Translations under genes and position numbers: made by a program | Notes under the pieces: model-generated | What the model saw: the letters and a program-made list of their open reading frames with translations, nothing else | Databases searched by the model: none | Told to the model about the DNA's origin: nothing | Shown: positions 1-7,514 of the stretch, piece after piece | Numbering within the stretch: position 1 is the first letter of the stretch | How the letters are laid out: the number at the start of each line of letters is the position of its first letter | Assembly: GCA_009731375.1 (NCBI GenBank) | Contig: BJOX01000196.1 | Span: 511,605-535,066, forward strand | From: Paulinella micropora | Lineage: Eukaryota > Cercozoa > Imbricatea > Euglyphida | Reading direction: 5' to 3' | Length of the DNA stretch: 23,462 bases

Positions 1-1
1 C

Positions 2-1681
2 CAAACCATAGCAGGGAATAAAAAATTTACATCAACTTTAGAAGTAAGTGGTTCGTCCAACCCTACTACTTTTGACTGCATTGGAATGGCCTTTGATACA
101 AAAATAGGAATGATTGCAGCACAAAAAACGGCAACAGCGACTTGGTATCCGATACAAATAACGGGTTCGTATGTTGAGTTATATTCAGGCAATACTTTAA
201 TTATAACCGCAACTGAAACAACATTAAGTTTGAATAACAACAAAATAACGAACTTGGCAGACCCTTCCGCTTCAACAGATGGAGCAAATAAAAGTTATGT
301 TGATACAAAAGACTGGCAAAATGTGAAACTAACAGGAAACCAAACCATAGCAGGAATTAAGACATATAGCAGTGGTGTTGAAATAACTGGAAATTCAATC
401 AATTCAACAACAAAGGGCACATTCATCGTTTTCAATTCTACCAGTAATATCGGGTCAATTGCTAGTTTGGACTTGAAAACTGCAACATATTACAACTTTG
501 AAATTTCTGCGAAAAAAATAAGTTTTATTATTGACGGGACGATTGTTTCGTGGTTTAATGCTACTGGCTTAGATTGTAGTAGTCGGATTGTTAATCTAGG
601 AGCACTACAAAATGCGAATGAAGCGGTAAATAGGCAATATCTGGATGATAATTGTGTGAAACTAACAGGAGACCAAACAATAACAGGAAGTAAAACATTT
701 AATGGGGCGAGCACTGTGATAAAATATCTAACTTTAACGAACAATGCCGATTTTAATAATCAAACTATCATTAATGGTGGAAATATTACATATAATGGGG
801 CGAGGATATTAAACCAAAATGGAGGAGATATATTCTTTTCACAGACATCAGGTGATTACCAATATTTCTTATTTACTCTAAATACTGCTACAAGTGGAAC
901 CGCAGACCAAAGAGGTTATGTATTTACGAATGTAGCATTTGATGTAAAAGGAGCAGGACTTTATATTTCAAAACTTTTGGATAATAAAAGTGCTTCATCT
1001 GACATTGTCCGTTTTAACAATGCAGGGGGTATGCGATTTTATGGAGCCTTAGATATGAACTCAAACAACATAACAAATTGCGGAACAATAACGGGAACTA
1101 CATTAACGGCAACTGCTGGTATGACTACGACAACATTAACGGTAAGCGACAAAGTAACAACATCACTAACATCATCGATAAGCAGACCAATAATTATAGG
1201 AAACACATCAAAATCAGTGAATGGGGCGACAGGGGCTTAGAATTATACGGGGCTGCTGGTAATATCGGAGGGGCACACTTACAAGCAATAACAACAGCGG
1301 ATGCTTATCAAACATTTCAATTATTAAACTGGGCACATGACAATATCAATTTATATTTTGATTGTTATTACAACGGGACGAGCATATTAACTTCTAACAC
1401 TTCTTCAAATTTTCAAATAGCGAAATACTTAAACAAACTAAGTTTTAATTACAAAAACGGCGGAACACTCGGCCAAGCGATAACGATGACAGAGGCGATA
1501 TCTATTGATACAGCAGGCTTATTAACGACAAAGGCAATAACGGCGAGCGACAAAATAACAACAGCACTAGGCAAACCAATAATTATAGGCAACTCAACAA
1601 AATCATCAAATGGAGCGACAGGAGGTTTAGAATTACGGCACAGCATCTAATTTAAATGGAGCACACTTACAAGCATTTGTT
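2..1681 (+). CDS. Phage-like fibre or adhesin repeat protein, partial, two frame breaks
   Basis: The frame is already open at the left edge. The protein is built from repeats. A KLTGNQTIAGIKTYSS-type motif occurs three times, at about bases 2, 328 and 655. An 'I-x-NL..P...DGANKSYVD'-type motif resembles trimeric tail- and head-fibre proteins of phages and fibre-like proteins of algal giant viruses. A later unit, 'PIIIGN..KS.NGATGGLEL', followed by 'GAHLQA', occurs twice. The frame breaks in both of these units: near 1230, where a G run looks one base short, and near 1640, where a TA pair looks missing. Reading past both breaks restores the repeat. The region is AT-rich, unlike everything to its right, and reading stops making sense at about 1681. 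A role in surface attachment is inferred from the repeat type only. Confidence 0.6.
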
Positions 1682-2229
1682 GCGGCCGCGCCGACCGCGG
1701 TAGATCTGGCGGAGCATGGGGCTGGGCATAAAAAGAATTTCTCGTCTGACGTAATTGAAGCAAAGCCAGGGCTTGGCTTGAAGCATGCCATAGAATATCA
1801 GCGTGGCCCGCTGGTCAAGCTCGTCTACGTGCGAGAGGAATTCGTGCTGGACGATGCGCTGGAAGGCTTGGCACACACGCGCGAGCCTGGCGGCCTGTCG
1901 GTAGTAGGCGCCGCGGGCCGCGACCCCAGTCTTTGGGGGTTCGGGGCCTAACAGAGCGAGCGCGACCTGGCGCAGCAGGGGTGCGCACAGGATGCGTTCC
2001 AAAGTGACGGGCGGCCTTTCGCTGATTCTGTTTAGCTGGGCCAATTGGCGCTCGAGGTCTTCTCGTGCCAGCCGGCGCCTTTTAGAAGGTCGGGCCAAAC
2101 CGCTGGGCCACCAATTCTGGCCTGCAGCTGCACCGCTGCCTTTAGCAGCTCGCTAGCGGGGGCATGCTGCCCGCCTGCAGCCTGTGCTAGCGAGCTGGGC
2201 GGTTCTCCTAGTGTGGTCTTCCCTGACAT
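1667..2229 (-). CDS. Basic protein of unknown function, one frame break
   Basis: The best start is ATG at 2229. The first frame runs about 45 codons, then must shift at the AAAA run near 2088 to continue as 'KRRRLAREDLERQLAQLN'. The Lys/Arg cluster looks like a nuclear-localisation signal, and similar clusters occur near the start of other genes here. The remainder is helical and Leu/Arg-rich, with pairs such as 'LLRQVALALL' and 'RVCQAFQRIV', which is loosely F-box-like but not assignable. The last residues cross the composition junction, so the C-terminus may be wrong. Upstream (2230-2680) are a polypyrimidine tract and G runs. Confidence 0.45.
1676..1705. other. Abrupt composition junction, possible chimeric join
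   Basis: AT-rich fibre sequence changes within a few bases to GC-rich sequence with gene order on the other strand. The boundary holds closely packed NotI (GCGGCCGC), SacII-like and BglII sites. NotI sites also occur at many other places in the GC-rich part, so they are not proof of cloning. Either two molecules were joined or the fibre gene ends at an insertion point. Confidence 0.5.
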
Positions 2230-2550
2230 GTGTGCGCTTTGCTTTTGGTTTTGTTTTTTTATGTGTGTGCTACCCCTTGGCGTTAGCGCTCTTTTTTATT
2301 TTGTGTGCTTTGATATCGTGCCGAGACCCCTCCTTGCCGAGAAAAGTGCGTCTAGGAGTGAGGGGGGGGGGGGTAAGGGGAGAGAAGGCTTCCCCATCTC
2401 ACACACTCTCCTTCTCCCCTCCCCCCTTCCTTTCTTTCTCTTTCTCCCCCGCAAAGTTCTCCTACTGACAGGGGGGAAGGGAGAGGAATGATTCCCCTTT
2501 GTTAGTTTTGCAAATTGCTCATCACCTGATCTCTTCAGGGGGCAAGAGTT

Positions 2551-2568
2551 TTTATTAAACTTTTTATT
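2551..2568 (-). terminator. Two poly(A) signals (AATAAA) behind the CoiA-like gene
   Basis: TTTATT at 2551-2556 and 2563-2568 read as AATAAA on the minus strand, about 110 bases beyond the TAA at 2679. This is the usual eukaryotic nuclear cleavage signal and suggests Pol II-like transcription. Confidence 0.55.
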
Positions 2569-2633
2569 CGAAAAAACATTCTTTTCCCCGGGGGGGGGGG
2601 TGAGTGGGGAAAAAAGCTGTGGGAGCTGAAAGC

Positions 2634-2649
2634 GGCGCTTTTCAGCGCC
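2634..2649 (-). terminator. Perfect hairpin after the CoiA-like gene
   Basis: GGCGCT, a four-base loop, then AGCGCC: a perfect six-base-pair stem about 30 bases beyond the TAA. On the minus strand the stem and loop include a TGA, but it is not in the gene's frame as sequenced. Similar hairpins lie at other gene ends in this window. Confidence 0.5.
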
Positions 2650-2678
2650 AAGTCAGCGAACCCCTGCTAGGCCCCTGC

Positions 2679-3626
2679 TTAGCGCCCGGTGTGTAGCTTA
2701 AGACGGGCATCGCGGCTGCCTCTTCGTCTGAAAGAAAGCCACGCAGGCAGCCCCCCTTGAAGCAGCGGTTTCTTGACGCGCTCGATCGAGGGTTTGCGGC
2801 GCAGCCTGTTCTCCATGGCCTCGTACATCTCGCGGCCGCGAAGCTCGTCCGCGGGCTGTCTTTGTTTCTGAGCTAGAAACAAAGCCTCTACTGCGGCTTG
2901 GTTTTGTTTGGCGCAAGCAATGCATTCCGCCTGTGGTCGCCAGCAACCGACATCCTGCAACACGTAGCCCCCTTCTGCCTCGCACAATTGCGTTTTGGGG
3001 CCCAAACGGACCTCGAGGCCTGCCACTTGCGGAAATTTAAAAAATGCCTGCCAGTGCTTTGTCTCCATTCGGCTGAGCGCAACAAACGCTGAAGGGCTTC
3101 CGCGCCCATCTATTATAGTCACGTCGGGCCTGTACTTAGCTTCCTCCTGCGTCAGGACAATGCGACCTTGGGCCAGGGAGCCCAAAGCCTTTCCTAACGA
3201 TGCACTGCACCCTTCGAATTTTTCCCGCTGGGCTTGGCGGCAGGCTTGCGCGGAACGGCACGTCGGCCACGCGAAAGTGATTCTTGACAGCTTGGACTGA
3301 ATAAACTTCATGGCTAACAGTTTTTGAAGCTCCTCCACGCCATGAGCTCTGGCGTCTTCCGGTTCAAGCGGAGCCAAATGTCGGAAGTGTGGGAGGCTCT
3401 TGTCATCCGTGGGTGCAAGCACAAGGGTCAGCGGCTTTTGGCACTGCGGGCAGCTGAGTTTGTCCCTCCATAACTCTTGGTTTGACAGCGCTTCCTGTAC
3501 GGTCACGAGACGGTCGGGCTCGGCTCCTTTGTTCCACACGAGACATGCAAGCGGTACTAGCAAACCCTGCGCACTAGTCGGTAACAGCTCCGGTGCCTCT
3601 GTTGCCAAAAAACGCTGAGGATCCAT
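2679..3626 (-). CDS. CoiA-like nuclease / zinc-finger protein
   Basis: 315 residues from ATG at 3626. A first zinc pair 'SCPQCQKPL' (about residue 58) is followed by 'HFRHL' and an Ala/His/Glu-containing helix 'AHGVEELQKLLAMKF', then 'YRPDVTIIDGRG' near residue 165. This order (CxxC, HFxH, E/H...K helix, R-x-DV) is that of the competence CoiA-like family, predicted restriction-endonuclease-like nucleases. The usual catalytic Glu-x-Gln after the RPDV strand is not obvious ('AFVALSRMETKHWQ'), so activity is uncertain. A second zinc pair, 'ECIAC', lies at about residue 236; it is shared at nucleotide level with the divergent plus-strand gene starting near 3734. After the TAA the frame continues 'AGA', TAG, 'QGFADLALKSAA', so TAA might even be sense here. 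Confidence 0.6.
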   Translation of the reverse strand: MDPQRFLATEAPELLPTSAQGLLVPLACLVWNKGAEPDRLVTVQEALSNQELWRDKLSCPQCQKPLTLVLAPTDDKSLPHFRHLAPLEPEDARAHGVEELQKLLAMKFIQSKLSRITFAWPTCRSAQACRQAQREKFEGCSASLGKALGSLAQGRIVLTQEEAKYRPDVTIIDGRGSPSAFVALSRMETKHWQAFFKFPQVAGLEVRLGPKTQLCEAEGGYVLQDVGCWRPQAECIACAKQNQAAVEALFLAQKQRQPADELRGREMYEAMENRLRRKPSIERVKKPLLQGGLPAWLSFRRRGSRDARLKLHTGR

Positions 3627-3833
3627 CAGCGGTTAAGGTGGTGATGTACGTTTGAGAGGTGCTGGTGCGTTGTGCCCCTTTATGTGAAAACGACGGTGCG
3701 CAAAAAGATCTGCGCCCTTGTGTTTTTTTGTAATGCCTCTCTCCTCCCTTCCCCCTTTTTGTGAGACAGTCTTTGTCAAGGGGGGGGTGGGGGGGGGTGC
3801 CCCCCCTCCCCTCTCCAACCCGAGCTCAGGCGG
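3627..3833. promoter_or_regulatory. Divergent intergenic region with G/C tract
   Basis: This lies between the minus-strand CoiA-like start (3626) and the plus-strand zinc-finger reading. It contains a C/T tract (about 3738-3760) and a G8-T-G9-T-C7 block at about 3780-3807 that could fold back on itself. No clear TATA box was seen. Confidence 0.35.
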
Positions 3834-4180
3834 AATGCATCGCTTGCACCGAAAAAAAGCAAGCAGGGCAGCGTTATCTCAGCAGCTAACAGCACTGGGT
3901 AGAACACGCCGCCTGGCAAACACAAATTCAGCGAGCAGGCAGCCTGGAAAAACAGATCAGAACAGAGTCGGCTGCTGAGCAGGAGCAAGAACGCGGCGGA
4001 CCCGGGGCGCCCTCCATACAAATCCAGTGCGGGGGCTGTACGGGGGCTAGTATTGTTAGTCAGGCAGAGTTGAGGGTCTGCCCGTAATGCCGTCAGGCCC
4101 GGCTCTACGTCTGCGTGCGCAAGAGGTGCGAGGCTTTGTCCAAAAAGAGGAAGAAACAAAAAAAGAACTTTTTTAATTAA
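3734..4180 (+). CDS. Zinc-finger protein (paralogue 1), two in-frame TAA
   Basis: One frame runs from just after a TAA at 3731 to TAA at 4178 with in-frame TAA at 3887 and 4085. Around these it reads 'QAECIACTEKKQ', then a Gln/Glu-rich helix, then 'QCGGCTGASIVSQAELRVCP', TAA, 'CRQARLYVCVRKRC' and a Lys-rich tail. The Cys pairs suggest three zinc sites. The downstream paralogue near 5360 reads 'ELRVCPQCREPRLYLC', so TAA 4085 sits where it has CAA (Gln). The 'AECIAC' segment matches the CoiA-like gene. No ATG start is visible, so this could be the 3' part of a longer gene. An alternative is a decaying copy, but the frame is otherwise well preserved. Confidence 0.55.
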
Positions 4181-4485
4181 AGAAAAATATTTAACAAAAC
4201 TAGCCAGACAGTCAGTCAGTCGCCAGGGCAGGATAGACGAGGGGGGGGNNNNNNNNNNGGGGGGGGGAGGAAAACAGACAAAGAAAAATAATTAACTTCG
4301 TCCTGGCTGGCTCTTATGTTTTTTTCTTAGCTGACTGCTCACACTCGTTCTTCCCGGCTCCGCCTGGTCAAGGTCAAAACTCCCGGTCCCTTCCCCCCAC
4401 TACCTTTGTCTCCTGCCCGGCCCGCGGGGAAGAGGGCAGTGTTTTTTGCCGTGTGGTGCACACGGGGCTCTCACGGGCTTTCTTC
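4181..4485. other. Intergenic, with poly-G and a ten-N gap
   Basis: AT-rich sequence follows the stop (AATTAAAG, ATATTTAAC), then a G run broken by ten N at 4249-4258, then more AT-rich sequence. A frame joined to the following methyltransferase is open from about 4288 but has no ATG before 4486. Confidence 0.5.
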
Positions 4486-4671
4486 ATGGTCGAGAACCAG
4501 GACCACATCGCGCGCGGCGTGACGGATCCGATACTGCACTTTATCCTCCAGAGCGAAACACACATCTACGAAGCCCTGGCACAGGCCCTGCACTGCGGAC
4601 GGCAGCCGCCGCCGCGGCCGTGGGTGCCGATCTGTGCCCAGGCACACCCAGGTCCGTCGCCGGAATCTCGC

Positions 4672-4736
<65 letters not shown>

Positions 4737-5144
4737 NNNNNNNNNNGGGGCGCGAGCTGGTGTTTTTGGATATTGGTGTCAATGCGGGCTTCTACACTCT
4801 CCTTGCTGCTTCGCTCGGGGTCAGTTGTCTCGGCCGAGCCCCAGCCGCACTGTGTGGCCATCCTCAAGGCCGCGGCCGCGGCCAGCGAGCTGCATCGCAT
4901 CCAGCTGCACAACGTACTGGTAGGCCGGGAGACCCAGCGCGCTTTCAGGGCCGTGCGCATGCGCAACAGCTGCTTTGGCACTTGGCCTTACGCGGCTGCG
5001 CAAGAGGACGCCGCCGTCCGCCAACGTCAGCGTTGTGCTCTAGGCCTGGGCCGGCTGGACCGCGCCGGTTTGTACGCCCTGGTGCACGAGCCCACCCAGG
5101 GCCACTGGCTCACTTTTGATTTTCTCTTGCTGTTGCCCCTGTGA
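4486..5144 (+). CDS. FkbM-family SAM methyltransferase, interrupted by poly-C and gap
   Basis: After the gap the protein reads 'ELVFLDIGVNAGFYTLLAAS', the SAM-binding motif I typical of FkbM-family methyltransferases (DxGxNxGxxTLLA). A one-base shift in the GGGG near 4819 leads to 'VVSAEPQPHCVAILKAAAAA' and 'LHRIQLHNVLVG', matching the acidic 'EP.P' loop and the following 'N..L' helix. Before the gap, 'ILQSETHIYEALAQAL' resembles the helix that precedes motif I. A C tract of about 62 bases (4675-4736) and ten N separate the two parts, so Pro-rich filler between them is probably not real. The family methylates sugars or other hydroxyls; the substrate is unknown. The end is taken as TGA 5142. 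A small hairpin with TGA in its loop follows at 5156-5171. Confidence 0.7.
4675..4746. repeat. Poly-C tract plus ten-N gap inside the methyltransferase
   Basis: About 62 C residues, then ten N (4737-4746), then GGGG. The fixed ten-N length marks an unsized scaffold gap. The tract splits one coding domain, which suggests an assembly artefact or an insertion rather than a genuine polyproline linker. Confidence 0.75.
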
Positions 5145-5240
5145 CATCCTGTCGTCCGATCTGAGAATCGGGGAACGGGAGCAGCAAAGGGGAAGGTGCG
5201 GGGGGGGGCATCTCTGCTGCCAGCGGAGGGGGAGGGGTGC

Positions 5241-5278
<38 letters not shown>

Positions 5279-5285
5279 TTTTTTT

Positions 5286-5337
<52 letters not shown>

Positions 5338-5348
5338 ANNNNNNNNNN
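5145..5348. other. Intergenic, hairpin and long C/T tract with gap
   Basis: A hairpin (CCGAT, six-base loop, ATCGG) occurs at 5156-5171. From 5240 there is a C run interrupted by about 14 T, then C again to 5335, then AAA and ten N (5339-5348). Open frames here are only polyproline or polyglycine. Confidence 0.6.
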
Positions 5349-5718
5349 GGCGCTTGTACGGGGGCCTGCATCATCAGTCCGACAGAGCTGAGAGTGTGCC
5401 CGCAATGCCGCGAACCCCGGCTCTACCTGTGCACGCGCAAGAGGTGCTTTGCGTAAGTATGCTTCGAGTGCGGCATCGACACGAGACCACACGTGTGTCT
5501 CTCCAAGTGCTTGAATGGCTGTATCATCACCGGCGAAGGCGGCGCCGGCGCTAGTAACTCGCGAGCGAAAAGCCTTCGCCGGGCCTCCGGCCAGCCGGCG
5601 AAGGCTAGCAAGGGCAAGGCCGCTGCGCAGGCAACAGGCCTGCTGTCACGGATACGGGGAGCACCCCCAGCCAGCACTGGCGGAGTGGAAGAGGAGGCGA
5701 AGAAAGAAGTTTTTTTAA
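5349..5718 (+). CDS. Zinc-finger protein (paralogue 2), in-frame TAA, 5' missing
   Basis: It reads 'ACTGACIISPTELRVCPQC', then 'LYLCTRKRCFA', TAA at 5454, then 'VCFECGIDTRPHVCLSKC'. The segments before and after TAA form two similar zinc units: C-x2-C, about eight residues, 'YLC'/'HVC', C. This makes read-through to the second unit attractive. Caution: GTAAGTAT around the TAA also fits a eukaryotic 5' splice site, so an intron is possible. The later part is basic and contains a strong inverted repeat (5570-5604). The true stop is not clear in this frame; the 3' end merges with the conserved 3' element at 5688. The start is lost in the gap. It is paralogous to the gene at 3734. Confidence 0.5.
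5571..5604 (+). terminator. Perfect GC-rich inverted repeat
   Basis: GCCTTCGCCGG, a short spacer, then CCGGCGAAGGC. It has the character of the gene-end hairpins elsewhere in the window and may mark the real 3' end of zinc-finger paralogue 2. In that case a one-base frame error hides the stop: TAG-TAA lie together in another frame just upstream, near 5552. Confidence 0.45.
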
Positions 5719-5726
5719 TAAAAACA
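5688..5726 (+). terminator. Conserved 3' element with AATAAA (copy 1)
   Basis: A purine block ending GCGAAGAAAGAAG, then seven T and AATAAAAACA. It is nearly identical to the element at 7020-7060, and a looser version occurs near 4145-4190. This suggests a shared transcript-end signal. Confidence 0.5.
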
Positions 5727-5787
5727 CAAAATTCAAGTGACAATTGGTCGCCCTCTCTCGACGTTGGGGGCGGCCGATTGACTTGCC

Positions 5788-5788
5788 G

Positions 5789-5862
<74 letters not shown>

Positions 5863-5872
5863 NNNNNNNNNN
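5788..5872. repeat. Poly-C tract and ten-N gap
   Basis: About 73 C residues followed by G and ten N (5863-5872). It lies between two plus-strand genes and hides the start of the second. Confidence 0.8.
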
Positions 5873-7021
5873 GGTGGCGACGCAAATCAGGCCTGGCACC
5901 CCTCGCCTCCTGCGGGGAGGCCGCCCCAGCCTAGGCCCCAGAAACGCCAGGGTGTCAACGCGAAAAGTGAATCTACGGCAAAGCTCGAACGCTTCGATTC
6001 AGGGCAGCGGTCATATCGGTATATCAACCTAAATGGCCTTGGCGCCGAGGAACTTGCGTTTCTGCGAACACTGCTAAATGAACAAGCTAAAATCTCAACC
6101 AAGGAATCACCGCCCACGCTGGTTTTCCAAATGAACGACGGTCTCTATACCAACCCACGAATAGAAGAGCGCTGGGACATCCGGAACTGGCAAGAGCCGC
6201 CGATTGATGACTGGGTTCACCGGGTGACCGCCCAGCTACCTCGCCTGCGACCCAGCCAAACCAACCCCCCGGTGGCGTGGCTGGCACTACCAGGGCCATC
6301 GGGCCAGAACGCGGACGACACCGTTCGTGCAACGAACGGCACGAGCTGCGTTGTCCGCGACCTGTCTGCCGACGGGGCGATTTTGGGGCGAGTGATGTAC
6401 CCACGTACGCACGTGAGCACTGCGCGGAGGTTGCGTTGAGGCTCAACTAGGGCATACGCGGTGGTTGTCCAGTAGTCTCTGGTTGCAGATTTAAAGACAG
6501 GAGGGGTTGGCATTGGCGAGAAGGCCAGCAGTCTGGCCGCCTGGCCTGTCGACGTTCCGAAAAAAAGGAGAGCGCTCCGCACTAACGTAGGAAGGGCGGC
6601 AACAATATAGTGTACTAGCGCCTGGGCTTACCAGTGGGTAAACGGCATCTTGTCGTGCCAGGGCTTAGGCTCAGGGGAAGCCCCGACTTGGATAAGGCAA
6701 CTGCGTCCCGAGCCCGTCTGGCTTCAGATGGAGCTGGAAACAGCAAGCCCGTGGCCGTTCAGCGACAATATTCCGCTTAGAACCGCCCTTACCTGTGGCG
6801 GGGCTTTGGTGCTGTTCCAACAAAGCATGGACGTGAGATCAGATTCCCCGAACCTTGCTGCACTTCTGACCTCCGGGCCGCCTCGTCGGGCCTTCCCCTC
6901 GGCCACAACAAGTCTGTCCAAAAGGCCAGGGACCGCACAGCACGTCGCTTCAACCGTTACACACACACACAGAGAGACCCCCGCTGACGACGCTGAAGGC
7001 AAAACCTGGATTTAATAGTGA
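5873..7021 (+). CDS. Unknown protein, in-frame TGA and two TAG, triple stop end
   Basis: A single frame runs from the gap to TAA 7013, passing TGA 6437, TAG 6473 and TAG 6608. It has no other stops in about 380 codons. Segments such as 'EERWDIRNWQEPPIDDW', 'SSLAAWPVDVPKKRRALR' and 'WAYQWVNGILS' look protein-like on both sides of the in-frame stops. The frame ends with TAA-TAG-TGA in a row (7013-7021), a redundancy that makes sense where single stops can be read through. The conserved 3' element follows at once. I do not recognise a family. The 5' end is lost in a gap. The minus strand is also partly open here, so codon-level comparison with a relative is needed. Confidence 0.5.
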
Positions 7022-7060
7022 AGAGGAAGCGAAGAAAGAAGTTTTTTTTAATTAAAAACA
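7020..7060 (+). terminator. Conserved 3' element (copy 2)
   Basis: The same purine block as at 5688 (GCGAAGAAAGAAG), then eight T and AATTAAAAACA, directly after the triple stop. It probably marks transcript 3' ends. The convergent minus-strand gene ends about 65 bases further on. Confidence 0.55.
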
Positions 7061-7077
7061 ACAATGACACTCGTTAC

Positions 7078-7094
7078 TGCTACCAACAGTAGCA
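7078..7094 (-). terminator. Hairpin between convergent genes
   Basis: TGCTAC, five-base loop, GTAGCA. It lies about 30 bases beyond the TGA of the minus-strand gene ending at 7124. Confidence 0.4.
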
Positions 7095-7123
7095 AATCCG
7101 AGCGTTGTGAAACACTCTCCATT

Positions 7124-7450
7124 TCATTCCAATCTATACTCAGGGAAGAGACTTTGCAAAGCCCCCTGAAGCTTTTTTAGCCACTCTACCGGTTTCTCTT
7201 CTAGGTCGTCATCCGGCGGGGGGCCTCCGGGGCCTTTTGGGACTACATGGAACCTAGCCCTCTCCCTTGTCATTCTTCTTTGTTGCAGTAATTTAACTAT
7301 ATATTCAAACCTTCCCGGGGGGGGGGGGCGCCCCCCCCCCCCCCCCACCCCCCCCCCCCCCCCCCCGCGCNNNNNNNNNNCGCCCCCCCCCCCTCCAAAC
7401 CTTCCCCCCCCTTGCCCAGTGCTAGGTTTAGGTCTAAAAATCAGAGAGCT
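7124..7450 (-). CDS. Small protein of unknown function, split by gap
   Basis: The clear part is 'RFEYIVKLLQQRRMTRERAR', followed by an acidic Pro-rich stretch and 'EWLKKLQGALQSLFPEYRLE', ending at TGA 7124. ATG 7273 would give a 49-residue protein. To the left of the gap the same frame continues upstream through 'LIFRPKPSTGQGG'. The motif CAAACCTTCCC occurs on both sides of the C/G tract (about 7305 and 7396), so the contig ends probably overlap and the tract is filler. On that view the two parts join directly. No function was recognised. Confidence 0.4.
   Translation of the reverse strand, partial: SSLIFRPKPSTGQGGGRFGGGGGXXXXRGGGGGGVGGGGGRPPPPGRFEYIVKLLQQRRMTRERARFHVVPKGPGGPPPDDDLEEKPVEWLKKLQGALQSLFPEYRLE
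7317..7392. repeat. G/C homopolymer block with ten-N gap
   Basis: A G run, a CGCC step, C runs with a single A, CGCGC, ten N (7371-7380), then more C. CAAACCTTCCC flanks both sides, suggesting an unmerged overlap. Confidence 0.7.
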
Positions 7451-7514
7451 GGGGCAGTCAGGGAAAAAAGTAGCGGGCGCGAAGACTAGCCTCAAAAAAA
7501 TAAAACAATAAAGA

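Larger units (their letters stand above)
2230..2678. other. Intergenic tract: polypyrimidine, G runs, poly(A) signals
   Basis: This spacer holds G runs at about 2370 and 2590, and a long C/T tract at about 2398-2452 on the plus strand. The frames open on the plus strand here are low-complexity and no product is recognisable. Read on the minus strand, it carries the 3' end signals of the CoiA-like gene and the promoter region of the small basic gene. Confidence 0.6.

Noticed and set aside
1682-1689. NotI site as proof of a cloning junction
   Set aside because: GCGGCCGC recurs at several other positions in the GC-rich part (for example 4871, 15951, 22958), so its presence at the junction may be chance.
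3776-4159. Open frame of about 127 codons on the minus strand
   Set aside because: It runs antisense to the Cys-patterned plus-strand reading, begins in a C/G block and lacks domain features; the paralogue at 5349 supports the plus strand.
5142-5456. TGA 5142 as sense, fusing the methyltransferase to zinc-finger paralogue 2
   Set aside because: The frame is formally open, but it crosses a C/T tract and an unsized gap, and a hairpin follows the TGA; a fusion cannot be supported.
4446-5899. Long open frames rich in polyproline or polyglycine across C/G tracts
   Set aside because: They arise only because CCC and GGG contain no stop codons; they cross N gaps and overlap on both strands.
6087-6582. 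Overlapping minus-strand frames of about 120 codons
   Set aside because: They lie antisense to the plus-strand frame that ends in the triple stop and the conserved 3' element; no domain was recognised on the minus strand.
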